Part shown: piece after piece, positions 1 to 5,895 of the stretch
How positions within the stretch are numbered: position 1 is the first letter of the stretch
Layout: each line of letters opens with the position of its first letter
NCBI GenBank assembly: GCA_958346165.1
Contig: CATVQO010000007.1
Span: forward strand, 1 to 21,624
Source of the DNA: an uncultured Collinsella sp.
GTDB lineage: Bacteria > Actinomycetota > Coriobacteriia > Coriobacteriales > Coriobacteriaceae
Reading direction: 5' to 3'
DNA: 21,624 bases
Notes under the pieces: model-generated
Seen by the model: only the letters and a program-made list of their open reading frames with translations
What the model was told of the DNA's origin: nothing
Databases searched by the model: none
Translations under genes and position numbers: made by a program

Positions 1-49
1 GGTCGGCGGGGCCATTGTGGCTCTTGACAGCGGATTGGGTCATATGAGC
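1..49. other. Window edge, gene end not resolved
   Basis: Too short to assign. On the plus strand one frame is open from the edge to a TGA at 45-47 and another to a TGA at 74-76, inside the hairpin repeat. On the minus strand an ATG at 43-41 opens a frame running off the window, but it has no Shine-Dalgarno site. Any of these could be the edge of a real gene, and I cannot choose between them. Confidence 0.2.
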
Positions 50-51
50 GA

Positions 52-149
52 AAACGGCCGAGAGCGAGCAAGGTGACGTGAAAGAGAAGCGACGCGTACT
101 TTGGTACGCGAGCGACGATTGAACGTCAGATTGCCGCTCTCGGCCGTTT
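52..149. repeat. Long structured intergenic repeat, copy 1
   Basis: A 98-base inverted structure. Outer arms 52-66 and 135-149 are a perfect 15-bp inverted repeat. A middle stem pairs 74-79 (TGACGT) with 123-128, and an inner hairpin pairs 93-99 (CGCGTAC) with 104-110 around a 4-base loop. The 50-base core (79-128) matches the reverse complement of 5712-5761 at 43 of 50 positions. The outer arms of the two copies are unrelated in sequence but each is self-complementary. No T-run follows, so it is not a standard terminator. It may be a dispersed structured repeat (REP/BIME-like) or an RNA element; function unknown. Confidence 0.75.
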
Positions 150-162
150 GCAGCGTCGAGCT

Positions 163-190
163 GTTACGCGGTTTGGTAAAACCGCGTAAC
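163..190. other. Perfect 12-bp hairpin downstream of rnd
   Basis: Arms 163-174 and 179-190 are perfectly complementary with a 4-base loop (GGTA). The hairpin starts 8 bases past the rnd stop codon on the minus strand. No U-tract follows in the direction of rnd transcription, so it could stabilise the 3' end or act as a weak terminator together with the adjacent long hairpin. Confidence 0.5.
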
Positions 191-197
191 TGTATAC

Positions 198-1331
198 CTA
201 TAGCAATTCAATTTTGCCATCTTTGACCGTCAGCCCCATATTGCCCGAGAGCAGATCGTCCAGGCGCGAGCCCACGAGCTCAAAGCGCCAGCCTTCGCGC
301 AGGGGGCTCTGCTCGGGATGCTCAATATAGTCGGCCAGGTCATCGCGCGAGGCAATGACCGAGGTCGCCACGCCCGAGCGCTCGGCAACTAGGCGAATGA
401 GCGCATACATCAGGTCCGTCACGCTCTCCAACTCCGGAGAGATCTGACGATGCCCGCGCACCATGAGCGGCAGGCGATCGTGCGGGCAGCTCGCGCCGCG
501 CTTGATGGCCATGAGCGCGCCGTCCACGTCGCGCTCCCCCAATTGATCGGTACCGCGAATGCTACGGAACTCCTCAACGCGCACGGGATTGCGCTTAACG
601 AGCGCAAGCAGCGTGTCGTCGGACATGACCCACTTGCGCGGGATGTTACGGCGCTCGGCGCGATCCTCGCGCCAGGCGGCGAGCTCGCGCGCGATGCCCA
701 ACTGGTGACGGCTGCACGAATTGATGCGCTTGACCTTACGGAACGCCTCGTGGCGATCGGCGCGATAGTGCGACTCATCGACCAGAGGACGCAACTCGTC
801 GAGCACCCAGTCCACGCGGCCCAGCTCGCGCAGGCGGCTCATCATCTCGGTATAGGCGACGATCAGGTATTTGACGTCATCGATCGCGTACTCAATCTGC
901 TTATCGGTCAGCGGGCGGCGCGACCAGTCGGTCAGCGACTCGGTCTTGGGCAGCGAGACGCCGCAAAACGTCTGCACGAGCGCGCCGTAGGAAATCTGCT
1001 GGCGCTCGCCCAAAAAAGCGGCGGCGACCTGCGTATCGAAAATCGGTCGTGGCAGCACGCCCACGGTATGGAGCATGACCTCCATATCCTGCGAGCAGGC
1101 GTGGAAGACCTTGGTCACGCTCTCGTCGGCCATAAGCTCGGCCAGCGGCGATAGGTCGTCGATTACCAGGGGATCGACCGCGACGCTCTCAGTAGGGGTG
1201 GCAATCTGAACCAAACATAGACGCGGATGGAACGTGCGCTCGCGCAAAAACTCGGTATCGACGGCAATCGCGTCGAACTCACGGGCGCGCTGGCAAAAGT
1301 CGAGTAGAGCCTGATGTGTGGAAATGTACAT
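198..1331 (-). CDS. rnd: Ribonuclease D
   Basis: A 3'-5' exoribonuclease of the DEDD family that trims tRNA and other small RNA 3' ends in the cytoplasm. The 377-residue protein has the three exonuclease motifs in order: DTEFLR (Asp25, Glu27), the block around HACSQDME (Asp82) and YAIDDVKYL (Tyr148, Asp152, DEDDy type). An HRDC-like helical nucleic-acid-binding domain follows at about 205-280. Length is normal for bacterial RNase D. I chose the ATG at 1331 (MYISTHQ) because it aligns with the usual family N-terminus; an upstream GTG at 1367 would add 12 residues. The gene is divergent from the lipid kinase, with about 100 bases between them. Family assignment is firm; the start is less certain. 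Confidence 0.93.
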   Translation of the reverse strand: MYISTHQALLDFCQRAREFDAIAVDTEFLRERTFHPRLCLVQIATPTESVAVDPLVIDDLSPLAELMADESVTKVFHACSQDMEVMLHTVGVLPRPIFDTQVAAAFLGERQQISYGALVQTFCGVSLPKTESLTDWSRRPLTDKQIEYAIDDVKYLIVAYTEMMSRLRELGRVDWVLDELRPLVDESHYRADRHEAFRKVKRINSCSRHQLGIARELAAWREDRAERRNIPRKWVMSDDTLLALVKRNPVRVEEFRSIRGTDQLGERDVDGALMAIKRGASCPHDRLPLMVRGHRQISPELESVTDLMYALIRLVAERSGVATSVIASRDDLADYIEHPEQSPLREGWRFELVGSRLDDLLSGNMGLTVKDGKIELL

Positions 1332-1429
1332 ATCAACCCATCGAATAAGGTTAGGCCCGAAAAACACGGGTAGGATATCGGCATTGCCTTACAACTATAC
1401 TCGGTTAGTCACAGAACGGGAACGTAAGT

Positions 1430-2347
1430 ATGCGCTGCCTTATCATCCACAACCCGGCATCGGGCCCCAGCTCAGATGAAATCTACGCATTCACGCACGC
1501 CCTCGCGCAGAGCGGCGACGAGGTCGTGATGCGCTTTATCGGCGATGGCATGGAACCCGAGGACGCCGTGGCAGACGTGCGCGAGTTTGACCGCGTGGTC
1601 GTTTCGGGCGGCGACGGCACTGTCTCCAACGTGCTCGACCAGATGCGCGGATGCGGTGTCCCCACGCTCGTCTTCCCCTCCGGTACGGCCTGCCTGTTCT
1701 TCAACAACATCGGCAATGCCCCCGAGGCGGTGGCGCTCGCCAAGGCCTGCCGTGCCGGTCGCACGGTCAAAGTCGACATGGGCGAGCTCTTTTGGCTCGA
1801 CGAGAACGGCAACGAGAAGCGCCACGGCTTCATCATCATCGCCGGCTCGGGCTTCGACGCCGAGATCATGATGAAGGCCGCCCCCACCAAAAACGACATC
1901 GGCGAGATCGCCTACTTCCTCTCTGCGCTCGCCACGCCCAACCCTACGGTAGCGCACTTTACGATTGAGCATGACGGCATTGTCGAGGAGCTCGACGGCA
2001 TCTGCTGCATGGCCGGCAACACCTCGGTCATCCAAAACGACATCAACCTGTTCCCCGACTGCCGTATGAACGATGGCATGGTCGACATTGCGGTCATCGA
2101 ACCCGTAAAAACTGTGCAGCTTCTACCGACTGTGATCACCGCCGCACTCGACCCCGCCGGCAAGGTACTCGGCCGCCCGCAGTTCAAGATCATCCAGACC
2201 AAGGAAGCCAAGATCACCTGCACCCCGTCGCTGGGCATGCAGTTCGATGGCGAGATTATCTCCAGCAATTCGGGCATCTTTGGAGCCCGCGCGCTTCCGC
2301 AATGCCTCGACCTCATCGTCGACGAATTCTCCCCGCTCGGAAAATAG
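1430..2347 (+). CDS. Diacylglycerol kinase family lipid kinase
   Basis: A 305-residue cytosolic or membrane-peripheral lipid kinase of the DagK/YegS/sphingosine-kinase superfamily. It would phosphorylate diacylglycerol or a related lipid with ATP and so recycle lipid for phospholipid or envelope synthesis. It begins with the family's beta strand and HNPASG motif (residues 7-12), carries the nucleotide-binding VVSGGDGT motif (57-64), and has PSGTACLFFNNI at 83-94 where family members have a PxGT-N segment. The C-terminal beta-sandwich ends with a typical QFDGE motif. The lipid substrate cannot be read from sequence. A short ORF starts 9 bases after its stop and is probably co-transcribed. Confidence 0.85.
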   Translation: MRCLIIHNPASGPSSDEIYAFTHALAQSGDEVVMRFIGDGMEPEDAVADVREFDRVVVSGGDGTVSNVLDQMRGCGVPTLVFPSGTACLFFNNIGNAPEAVALAKACRAGRTVKVDMGELFWLDENGNEKRHGFIIIAGSGFDAEIMMKAAPTKNDIGEIAYFLSALATPNPTVAHFTIEHDGIVEELDGICCMAGNTSVIQNDINLFPDCRMNDGMVDIAVIEPVKTVQLLPTVITAALDPAGKVLGRPQFKIIQTKEAKITCTPSLGMQFDGEIISSNSGIFGARALPQCLDLIVDEFSPLGK

Positions 2348-2356
2348 GAGGACCCT

Positions 2357-2449
2357 ATGAACGACAATCCCCTGCTCGGCTTTATCATCATCATTTTGGC
2401 CATGCTCGTCGGCTATGCGATCAACGTGATCCACCGCCGGAAGAAGTAA
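2357..2449 (+). CDS. 30-residue single-pass membrane peptide
   Basis: A small ORF with an excellent AGGAGG Shine-Dalgarno site at 2346-2351 that overlaps the lipid kinase stop codon; spacing to the ATG is 5 bases. It encodes a short acidic/polar N-terminus (MNDNP), one hydrophobic helix of about 20 residues and a basic tail (HRRKK), giving a predicted N-out/C-in single-pass peptide. A rho-independent terminator follows 36 bases later, so it closes the kinase operon. No family recognised. Strong translation signals and a balanced transmembrane design argue that it is real. It might modulate the kinase or bind the membrane, but that is only suggested by position. Confidence 0.65.
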   Translation: MNDNPLLGFIIIILAMLVGYAINVIHRRKK

Positions 2450-2485
2450 TTCCACATTGGTATGATATTCATCCAATTATCGTCT

Positions 2486-2525
2486 CCCCTGCTGTTTATG
2501 CATTTGCCAAACAGCGGGGGATTTT
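2486..2525 (+). terminator. Rho-independent terminator after the lipid kinase operon
   Basis: A 12-bp stem pairs 2486-2497 (CCCCTGCTGTTT) with 2509-2520, with one wobble or mismatch, followed by ATTTTC at 2521-2526. Confidence 0.8.
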
Positions 2526-2581
2526 CTTTGCGCCCCGTGCAAGGCGCTTTATTCAGGCACGGTAATTGCAGGGCGTCTTTA

Positions 2582-2610
2582 TTAAAGTAAAGCTACAAAC
2601 CGAGTATAAT
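2582..2610 (+). promoter_or_regulatory. Candidate promoter of the C69 dipeptidase
   Basis: A perfect -10 hexamer TATAAT lies at 2605-2610 with a weak -35 (TTAAAG, 2582-2587) at 17-base spacing. It would give a 5' UTR of about 140 bases before the dipeptidase ATG. The surrounding 2570-2700 stretch is clearly AT-richer than the genes. Confidence 0.45.
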
Positions 2611-2712
2611 TAACCACTCATCGCATATTTCATTACGCTTATCGAGTAAGTTTCTTTCATAGATGAATATTGTTTCCAGTTCGTTACGCTAATGGGGTGT
2701 CTTTATTGGCTG

Positions 2713-2736
2713 AAGCTCTCTGGCAACGGAGAGCTT
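2713..2736 (+). promoter_or_regulatory. 5' UTR hairpin ahead of the dipeptidase
   Basis: A perfect 8-bp stem pairs 2713-2720 (AAGCTCTC) with 2729-2736 around loop TGGCAACG, ending 9 bases before the GGGAGG Shine-Dalgarno site at 2746-2751. No known riboswitch class was recognised. It could stabilise the mRNA or modulate translation. Confidence 0.4.
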
Positions 2737-2755
2737 TCGCACGCTGGGAGGGAAA

Positions 2756-4705
2756 ATGAGGAAAACTCACCCCGTCAACGCGCTCAAAAAGCTTGGCATA
2801 GGCCTCGCCTTTGGAGCTGCAACCATCATGTCCATGCCGACGTCTGCGCTCGCCTGCACGCAGATCTACATGGGCAGCAAGCTCACGGCGGACGGCAACA
2901 CGTACTACGGCCGCGCAGAAGACTTTGGCGCACGCTACATCAAGCACTTTGGCATCGAGCCCGCACACAAGGACGGCAGCGAGTACACATCGCTCGAATC
3001 CGGCTTTAAGTACAAGTCCAAGGGCGCAACCTACCGCTACACCTTCGTTCGCGACAACCCCTCTCAGTGGGAAGATCGCTATGACGCTTATTCCGAGGCC
3101 GGCATCAACGAGAAGGGCGTCTCCTGCTCTGCCACGCTGAGCACCTCCTACAACGAGAAGGCCGAGGAGGCCGACCCCGTCACCGAGGAAACCGGTATCG
3201 GTGAGTACAACTACGCCAGTGTCATCTTGGGCGAGAGCGCCACGGCCCGCGAGGGCGTCGAGCTTCTCGGCAGCCTGATCGACGATCAAGGCGTCTGCAC
3301 CAACGACCAGATCATCATCGCCGACAACAACGAGACCTGGCTGTTCGCCACACTTTCCGCCCATCAGTGGATCGCCATGAAGCTCGCTGACGACGTCGCG
3401 TCGCTCAACCCTAATATCGGGAGCCTCAACTACGATGTCGACCTCAATGACACCGAGAATTGCCTCCACTCTGAAAAGATCCAATCCATGCCCGAAGAAA
3501 AGGGTTTCGCCAAATACTCCGCTGACGGCAAATTCGATGTCGCCCAAACGTATGGCGAAAGCCTCGCTGATTCCGGCGTAAACCAGTGGTCCCGCTATGT
3601 GCAAGGCCGCGATTATTTTGGTAGTCAGCTGACCGAAGGCACAGATTACGACATTATCACAGTAAAGAAGGATGGAAAACCTGACCAAAAGGGAGCCATG
3701 GTCAGCGAAATCCAGCCCCTGTTCTTCAAGCCTGGCAAGTCTGGTTGGAGCACTTTCGAGTTGATTCGCGCCTTCGGCAACCGCGGCGAGAACGTCCCTG
3801 GCCTCAACGCGAACACTGATGGTGTTTATTGCATCGGCAGCGAGCGCAACACCGAGATCAACCTCTTCCAGATTCGTCGCGGGTATGACCCCGAAGTCGC
3901 TACCATCCAGTGGGAAATGCTCTCCCGCGCCGCGTACTCCGTCGCCATCCCGTTGTACTCCGCTCTGATAACTGAGGTCAGCCCGTACTTCAGCGATCAG
4001 ACCGTCTCCTTCGATCACTGCAAACAGACTGACGTCGTGTACAACGAGGAGCCCGAGAACTCAATCAACTACGTCCTCATGGACATCAGCTCGCTCTGCT
4101 TTGAGAACCCTGACACCCTTGGTATCAGCGTCCGCGCCTACCTCGATGCGCTCCAGAACGAGCTCATCGAGCAGAACAAGGAAGTTGACGCCGCCATGCT
4201 GGCCGAGACGACCACCGAGGGCCGCACTGCCCTGGCCAACAAGGCCGGCAATGCTGCCACCGAGAACACCTACGTCAAGTGCAAGGCCTTGCTCCAGGAG
4301 ATGCGCGCCTATCTGAAGGCTGAGAACTTCGACCAGCCCTTCACCCCGAGCGACCTGAACACCGAGACCAACGGCCTCAAGGTGTCCATCACCTACGCCA
4401 AGGACGCTCTTGCCACCGACCCGGTAACCCCAGATCAGCCTGGCACTCCCGAGCAGCCTGGTACTCCTGAGCAGCCCGGTACCCCCGAGCAGCCCGCTAA
4501 GCCCGAGCAGCCCACCACCAAGCCCGAGAAGCCTGGCAAGTCGGACACCACGACCACGGTAACCACCAACAAGGCGAACACCAAGGGCGGCCTGCCCACC
4601 ACCGGTGATCGTTTTGATGGCCGCGTGGTGGCTGCATTCGCCATCGCTGGCGTTGCCGTCATCTCCGCGGGCGGTTACTTCCTCTACCGTCGCAATAAGG
4701 AGTAA
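2756..4705 (+). CDS. Secreted LPxTG-anchored C69 family dipeptidase
   Basis: A 649-residue exported peptidase of family C69 (PepD-like, Ntn hydrolase fold). Residues 1-33 form a Sec signal peptide ending ALA, directly followed by Cys34 in CTQIYMG. In this family the N-terminal Cys exposed by processing is the nucleophile, so signal-peptide cleavage would itself activate the enzyme. The catalytic region runs to about 550 and includes YYGRAEDFG (about 48-56), the family's counterpart of the R-x-E-D block. A Pro/Glu spacer with PEQPGT repeats (559-600) leads to sortase motif LPTTG (613-617), a hydrophobic helix and a basic tail (RRNKE). The enzyme is thus predicted on the cell wall, hydrolysing di- or small peptides outside the cell. 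The gene stands alone between its own promoter and terminator, with Shine-Dalgarno GGGAGG at 2746-2751. Substrate range is not readable. Confidence 0.9.
   Translation: MRKTHPVNALKKLGIGLAFGAATIMSMPTSALACTQIYMGSKLTADGNTYYGRAEDFGARYIKHFGIEPAHKDGSEYTSLESGFKYKSKGATYRYTFVRDNPSQWEDRYDAYSEAGINEKGVSCSATLSTSYNEKAEEADPVTEETGIGEYNYASVILGESATAREGVELLGSLIDDQGVCTNDQIIIADNNETWLFATLSAHQWIAMKLADDVASLNPNIGSLNYDVDLNDTENCLHSEKIQSMPEEKGFAKYSADGKFDVAQTYGESLADSGVNQWSRYVQGRDYFGSQLTEGTDYDIITVKKDGKPDQKGAMVSEIQPLFFKPGKSGWSTFELIRAFGNRGENVPGLNANTDGVYCIGSERNTEINLFQIRRGYDPEVATIQWEMLSRAAYSVAIPLYSALITEVSPYFSDQTVSFDHCKQTDVVYNEEPENSINYVLMDISSLCFENPDTLGISVRAYLDALQNELIEQNKEVDAAMLAETTTEGRTALANKAGNAATENTYVKCKALLQEMRAYLKAENFDQPFTPSDLNTETNGLKVSITYAKDALATDPVTPDQPGTPEQPGTPEQPGTPEQPAKPEQPTTKPEKPGKSDTTTTVTTNKANTKGGLPTTGDRFDGRVVAAFAIAGVAVISAGGYFLYRRNKE
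4430..4501 (+). repeat. 18-bp tandem repeat coding PEQPGT spacer
   Basis: Four in-frame 18-bp units encode PDQPGT, PEQPGT, PEQPGT and PEQPAK in the wall-spanning spacer of the C69 dipeptidase. Third-codon positions differ between units, so the repeat has drifted at silent sites. Repeat number could vary between strains and change spacer length. Confidence 0.8.
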
Positions 4706-4712
4706 CGTCTTA

Positions 4713-4763
4713 GCTGAGCGGGCAAGGCAGCAATGGCAACCTCGCCCGCTCAGCCCGCTCTTT
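4713..4763 (+). terminator. Terminator after the C69 dipeptidase
   Basis: A perfect 11-bp stem pairs 4713-4723 (GCTGAGCGGGC) with 4744-4754, followed by CTCTTTT (4757-4763). A second small hairpin, GGCGGG-AAA-CCCGCC, follows at about 4769-4783. Confidence 0.8.
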
Positions 4764-4785
4764 TGACCGGCGGGAAACCCGCCTG

Positions 4786-4834
4786 AAATCTTTTTAAAAA
4801 AGATTTCCCCGCACACACTTTGCTGTGCTATAGT
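4786..4834 (+). promoter_or_regulatory. trpP: Promoter region of the trp leader and ECF operon
   Basis: An extended -10 element (TG at 4826-4827 and TATAGT at 4829-4834) precedes the leader peptide by about 60 bases. No good -35 is visible. The -35 region is instead flanked by a perfect A/T palindrome (4786-4795 with 4797-4806, AAATCTTTTT and its complement), which could be an operator or simply an UP-like tract. Placement of the start site near 4841 is inferred. Confidence 0.5.
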
Positions 4835-4892
4835 GCAGCGCAACAGCAACAAGGTGCGACCGCGCCACGGCATCATGAAAGGAGCCACCGAC

Positions 4893-4961
4893 ATGAAGAA
4901 CACGATGAAGTCTCTCAACAACTGGTGGTGGCGTGATGCGAATACGATCGGTCGACAGTGA
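4893..4961 (+). CDS. Tryptophan leader peptide (attenuation)
   Basis: A 22-residue ORF with Shine-Dalgarno AAAGGAG (4878-4884) and three consecutive Trp codons (TGG TGG TGG, 4923-4931; residues 11-13) flanked by NN and RDA. Its stop at 4959-4961 lies 36 bases before a strong rho-independent terminator and 145 bases before a TrpP-like transporter gene. This is the classic layout of a trp attenuator: ribosomes stalling on the Trp codons when charged tRNA-Trp is scarce would alter folding and allow readthrough. GGCGTGA at 4930-4936 overlaps the last Trp codon and can pair with TCACGCC at 4967-4973, a plausible 1:2 hairpin. I could not resolve a clear antiterminator by eye. Confidence 0.88.
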   Translation: MKNTMKSLNNWWWRDANTIGRQ

Positions 4962-4997
4962 GTCCCTCACGCCTGCTTTTGCGCTCTAGGTGATTGG

Positions 4998-5029
4998 AAG
5001 GCCTCCGGTTTCGACCGGGGGCCTTTTTC
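4998..5029 (+). terminator. Attenuator terminator of the Trp uptake operon
   Basis: A 12-bp stem pairs 4998-5009 with 5014-5025 (one G-U pair) closed by a TTCG tetraloop and followed by a run of T's to 5030. It sits between the Trp leader peptide and the transporter gene, so it is the regulated terminator of the attenuator rather than the end of an operon. Confidence 0.88.
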
Positions 5030-5106
5030 TATCTCGAGCCCGATCGCATTCGCATCACGCGCCTCCGTTTTTCTCTTACACTCCCCTTTTTGAAAGGATT
5101 TTCACC

Positions 5107-5682
5107 ATGTCTCAGAACACCACCGCCACCGCCCAGCCCCGCACCGTCCAGACCGCCGACCGCGGCAAACTCGATGTCCGTGCCCTCGTCCTGCTCGCCA
5201 TCCTGCTCGCCGCCGGCTTCATCCTCAACTTCACCGTCGGCAAGGCAGTCTCGAGCATTTCGGGCGGTATGATCAGCCCCGAGTTCATCATCTCGGCCTT
5301 CTGCCTCACCATTCTGGTCGTTCGCCCCAACATCGGTCAGGCGCTCGTCATTGGCCTCATCTCGGCTGCCGTGATCCAGATCACCACCACTTCGCCGTTC
5401 GTCGATTTTGCCGCCGAGGGCATCGCCGCCATGCTCATGGCCGGCATCGTCAACGCCGCCGGCAAGAACGGTCAGGTCAAGCCCGCCATCGCCATTGTTG
5501 CAACCTTCCTGACCACCTTTGTCTCCGGCGTCATCTTCATGGTCATCAAGATGGCCATGCTCGGCGTGGTAGGCGAGCTCGCCGCCGCCATGCTGCCCGT
5601 CGTTGCCATGACCGCCGTCTTTAACGCCATTCTGGTCGGCGCCCTCTACTTGCCCATCCAGAAGGCCCTTAGGCTCAACTAA
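5107..5682 (+). CDS. trpP: TrpP-like ECF transporter S component (tryptophan)
   Basis: A 191-residue integral membrane protein that would bind tryptophan and hand it to the ECF energy-coupling module. After a polar, Thr/Gln-rich N-terminus of about 22 residues there are about five or six hydrophobic segments (roughly 25-45, 55-75, 78-95, 103-118, 126-150 and 158-185), normal for an S component. It resembles tryptophan transporters of the TrpP family. Specificity is strongly supported by the upstream leader peptide with three Trp codons and its attenuator. The A and T components follow on the same strand (5896-8386), making this a dedicated (group I-like) ECF transporter. The ATG at 5107 has an AAAGGAT ribosome site; the longer open frame upstream runs through the terminator and is not coding. 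Confidence 0.85.
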   Translation: MSQNTTATAQPRTVQTADRGKLDVRALVLLAILLAAGFILNFTVGKAVSSISGGMISPEFIISAFCLTILVVRPNIGQALVIGLISAAVIQITTTSPFVDFAAEGIAAMLMAGIVNAAGKNGQVKPAIAIVATFLTTFVSGVIFMVIKMAMLGVVGELAAAMLPVVAMTAVFNAILVGALYLPIQKALRLN

Positions 5683-5688
5683 CCCGCT

Positions 5689-5789
5689 CGGCTTTACGAG
5701 CCACCCCATCTTGGCGTTCATTCGTCGCTCGCGTACCCAAGTACGCTTCACTCCTCTTTCGCGCCAACCTGGGGCCCCTCGTAAAGCCG
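5689..5789. repeat. Long structured intergenic repeat, copy 2
   Basis: Inverted relative to the copy at 52-149. Outer arms 5689-5700 (CGGCTTTACGAG) and 5778-5789 are a perfect 12-bp inverted repeat. CCCC at 5704-5707 faces GGGG at 5771-5774, TTGGCG (5711-5716) pairs with CGCCAA (5762-5767), and the inner hairpin pairs GCGTAC (5731-5736) with 5741-5746 around a 4-base loop. The core 5712-5761 is 43/50 identical to 79-128 on the other strand, whereas the outer arms differ completely yet remain paired. It lies between the S component and the ATPase gene of the ECF operon. Confidence 0.75.
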
Positions 5790-5808
5790 TCTCCGTGCTT
5801 CACCACCA

Positions 5809-5876
5809 AAGACCGTCCCAAACAACGAGCTTTTTTGGGACGGTCTTAAACAACTGGTCATTTAAGAACGTCCCCA
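5809..5876 (+). promoter_or_regulatory. Three-armed element with alternative hairpins before the ECF ATPase
   Basis: One arm can pair with either neighbour. 5809-5822 pairs perfectly over 14 bp with 5834-5847, and 5836-5850 pairs with 5861-5876 over about 13 bp with one mismatch and a bulge. The two hairpins share bases 5836-5847, so they are mutually exclusive. The second ends 20 bases before the ATPase ATG at 5896. No U-tract follows either stem. It may be a processing site, a switch, or a dispersed repeat with this shape. Confidence 0.55.
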
Positions 5877-5895
5877 ATGACTATGAAAGGTATCC

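Noticed and set aside
2684..4018. Long open frame on the minus strand (444 codons) opposite the C69 dipeptidase
   Set aside because: Mirror of a GC-rich gene's codon pattern; low-complexity Val/Gly/Ala/Leu composition, no motif and no ribosome site.
4430..4501. Regular short repeats that might suggest a CRISPR-like array
   Set aside because: In-frame 18-bp coding repeats without spacers; they encode the wall-spanning region of the dipeptidase.
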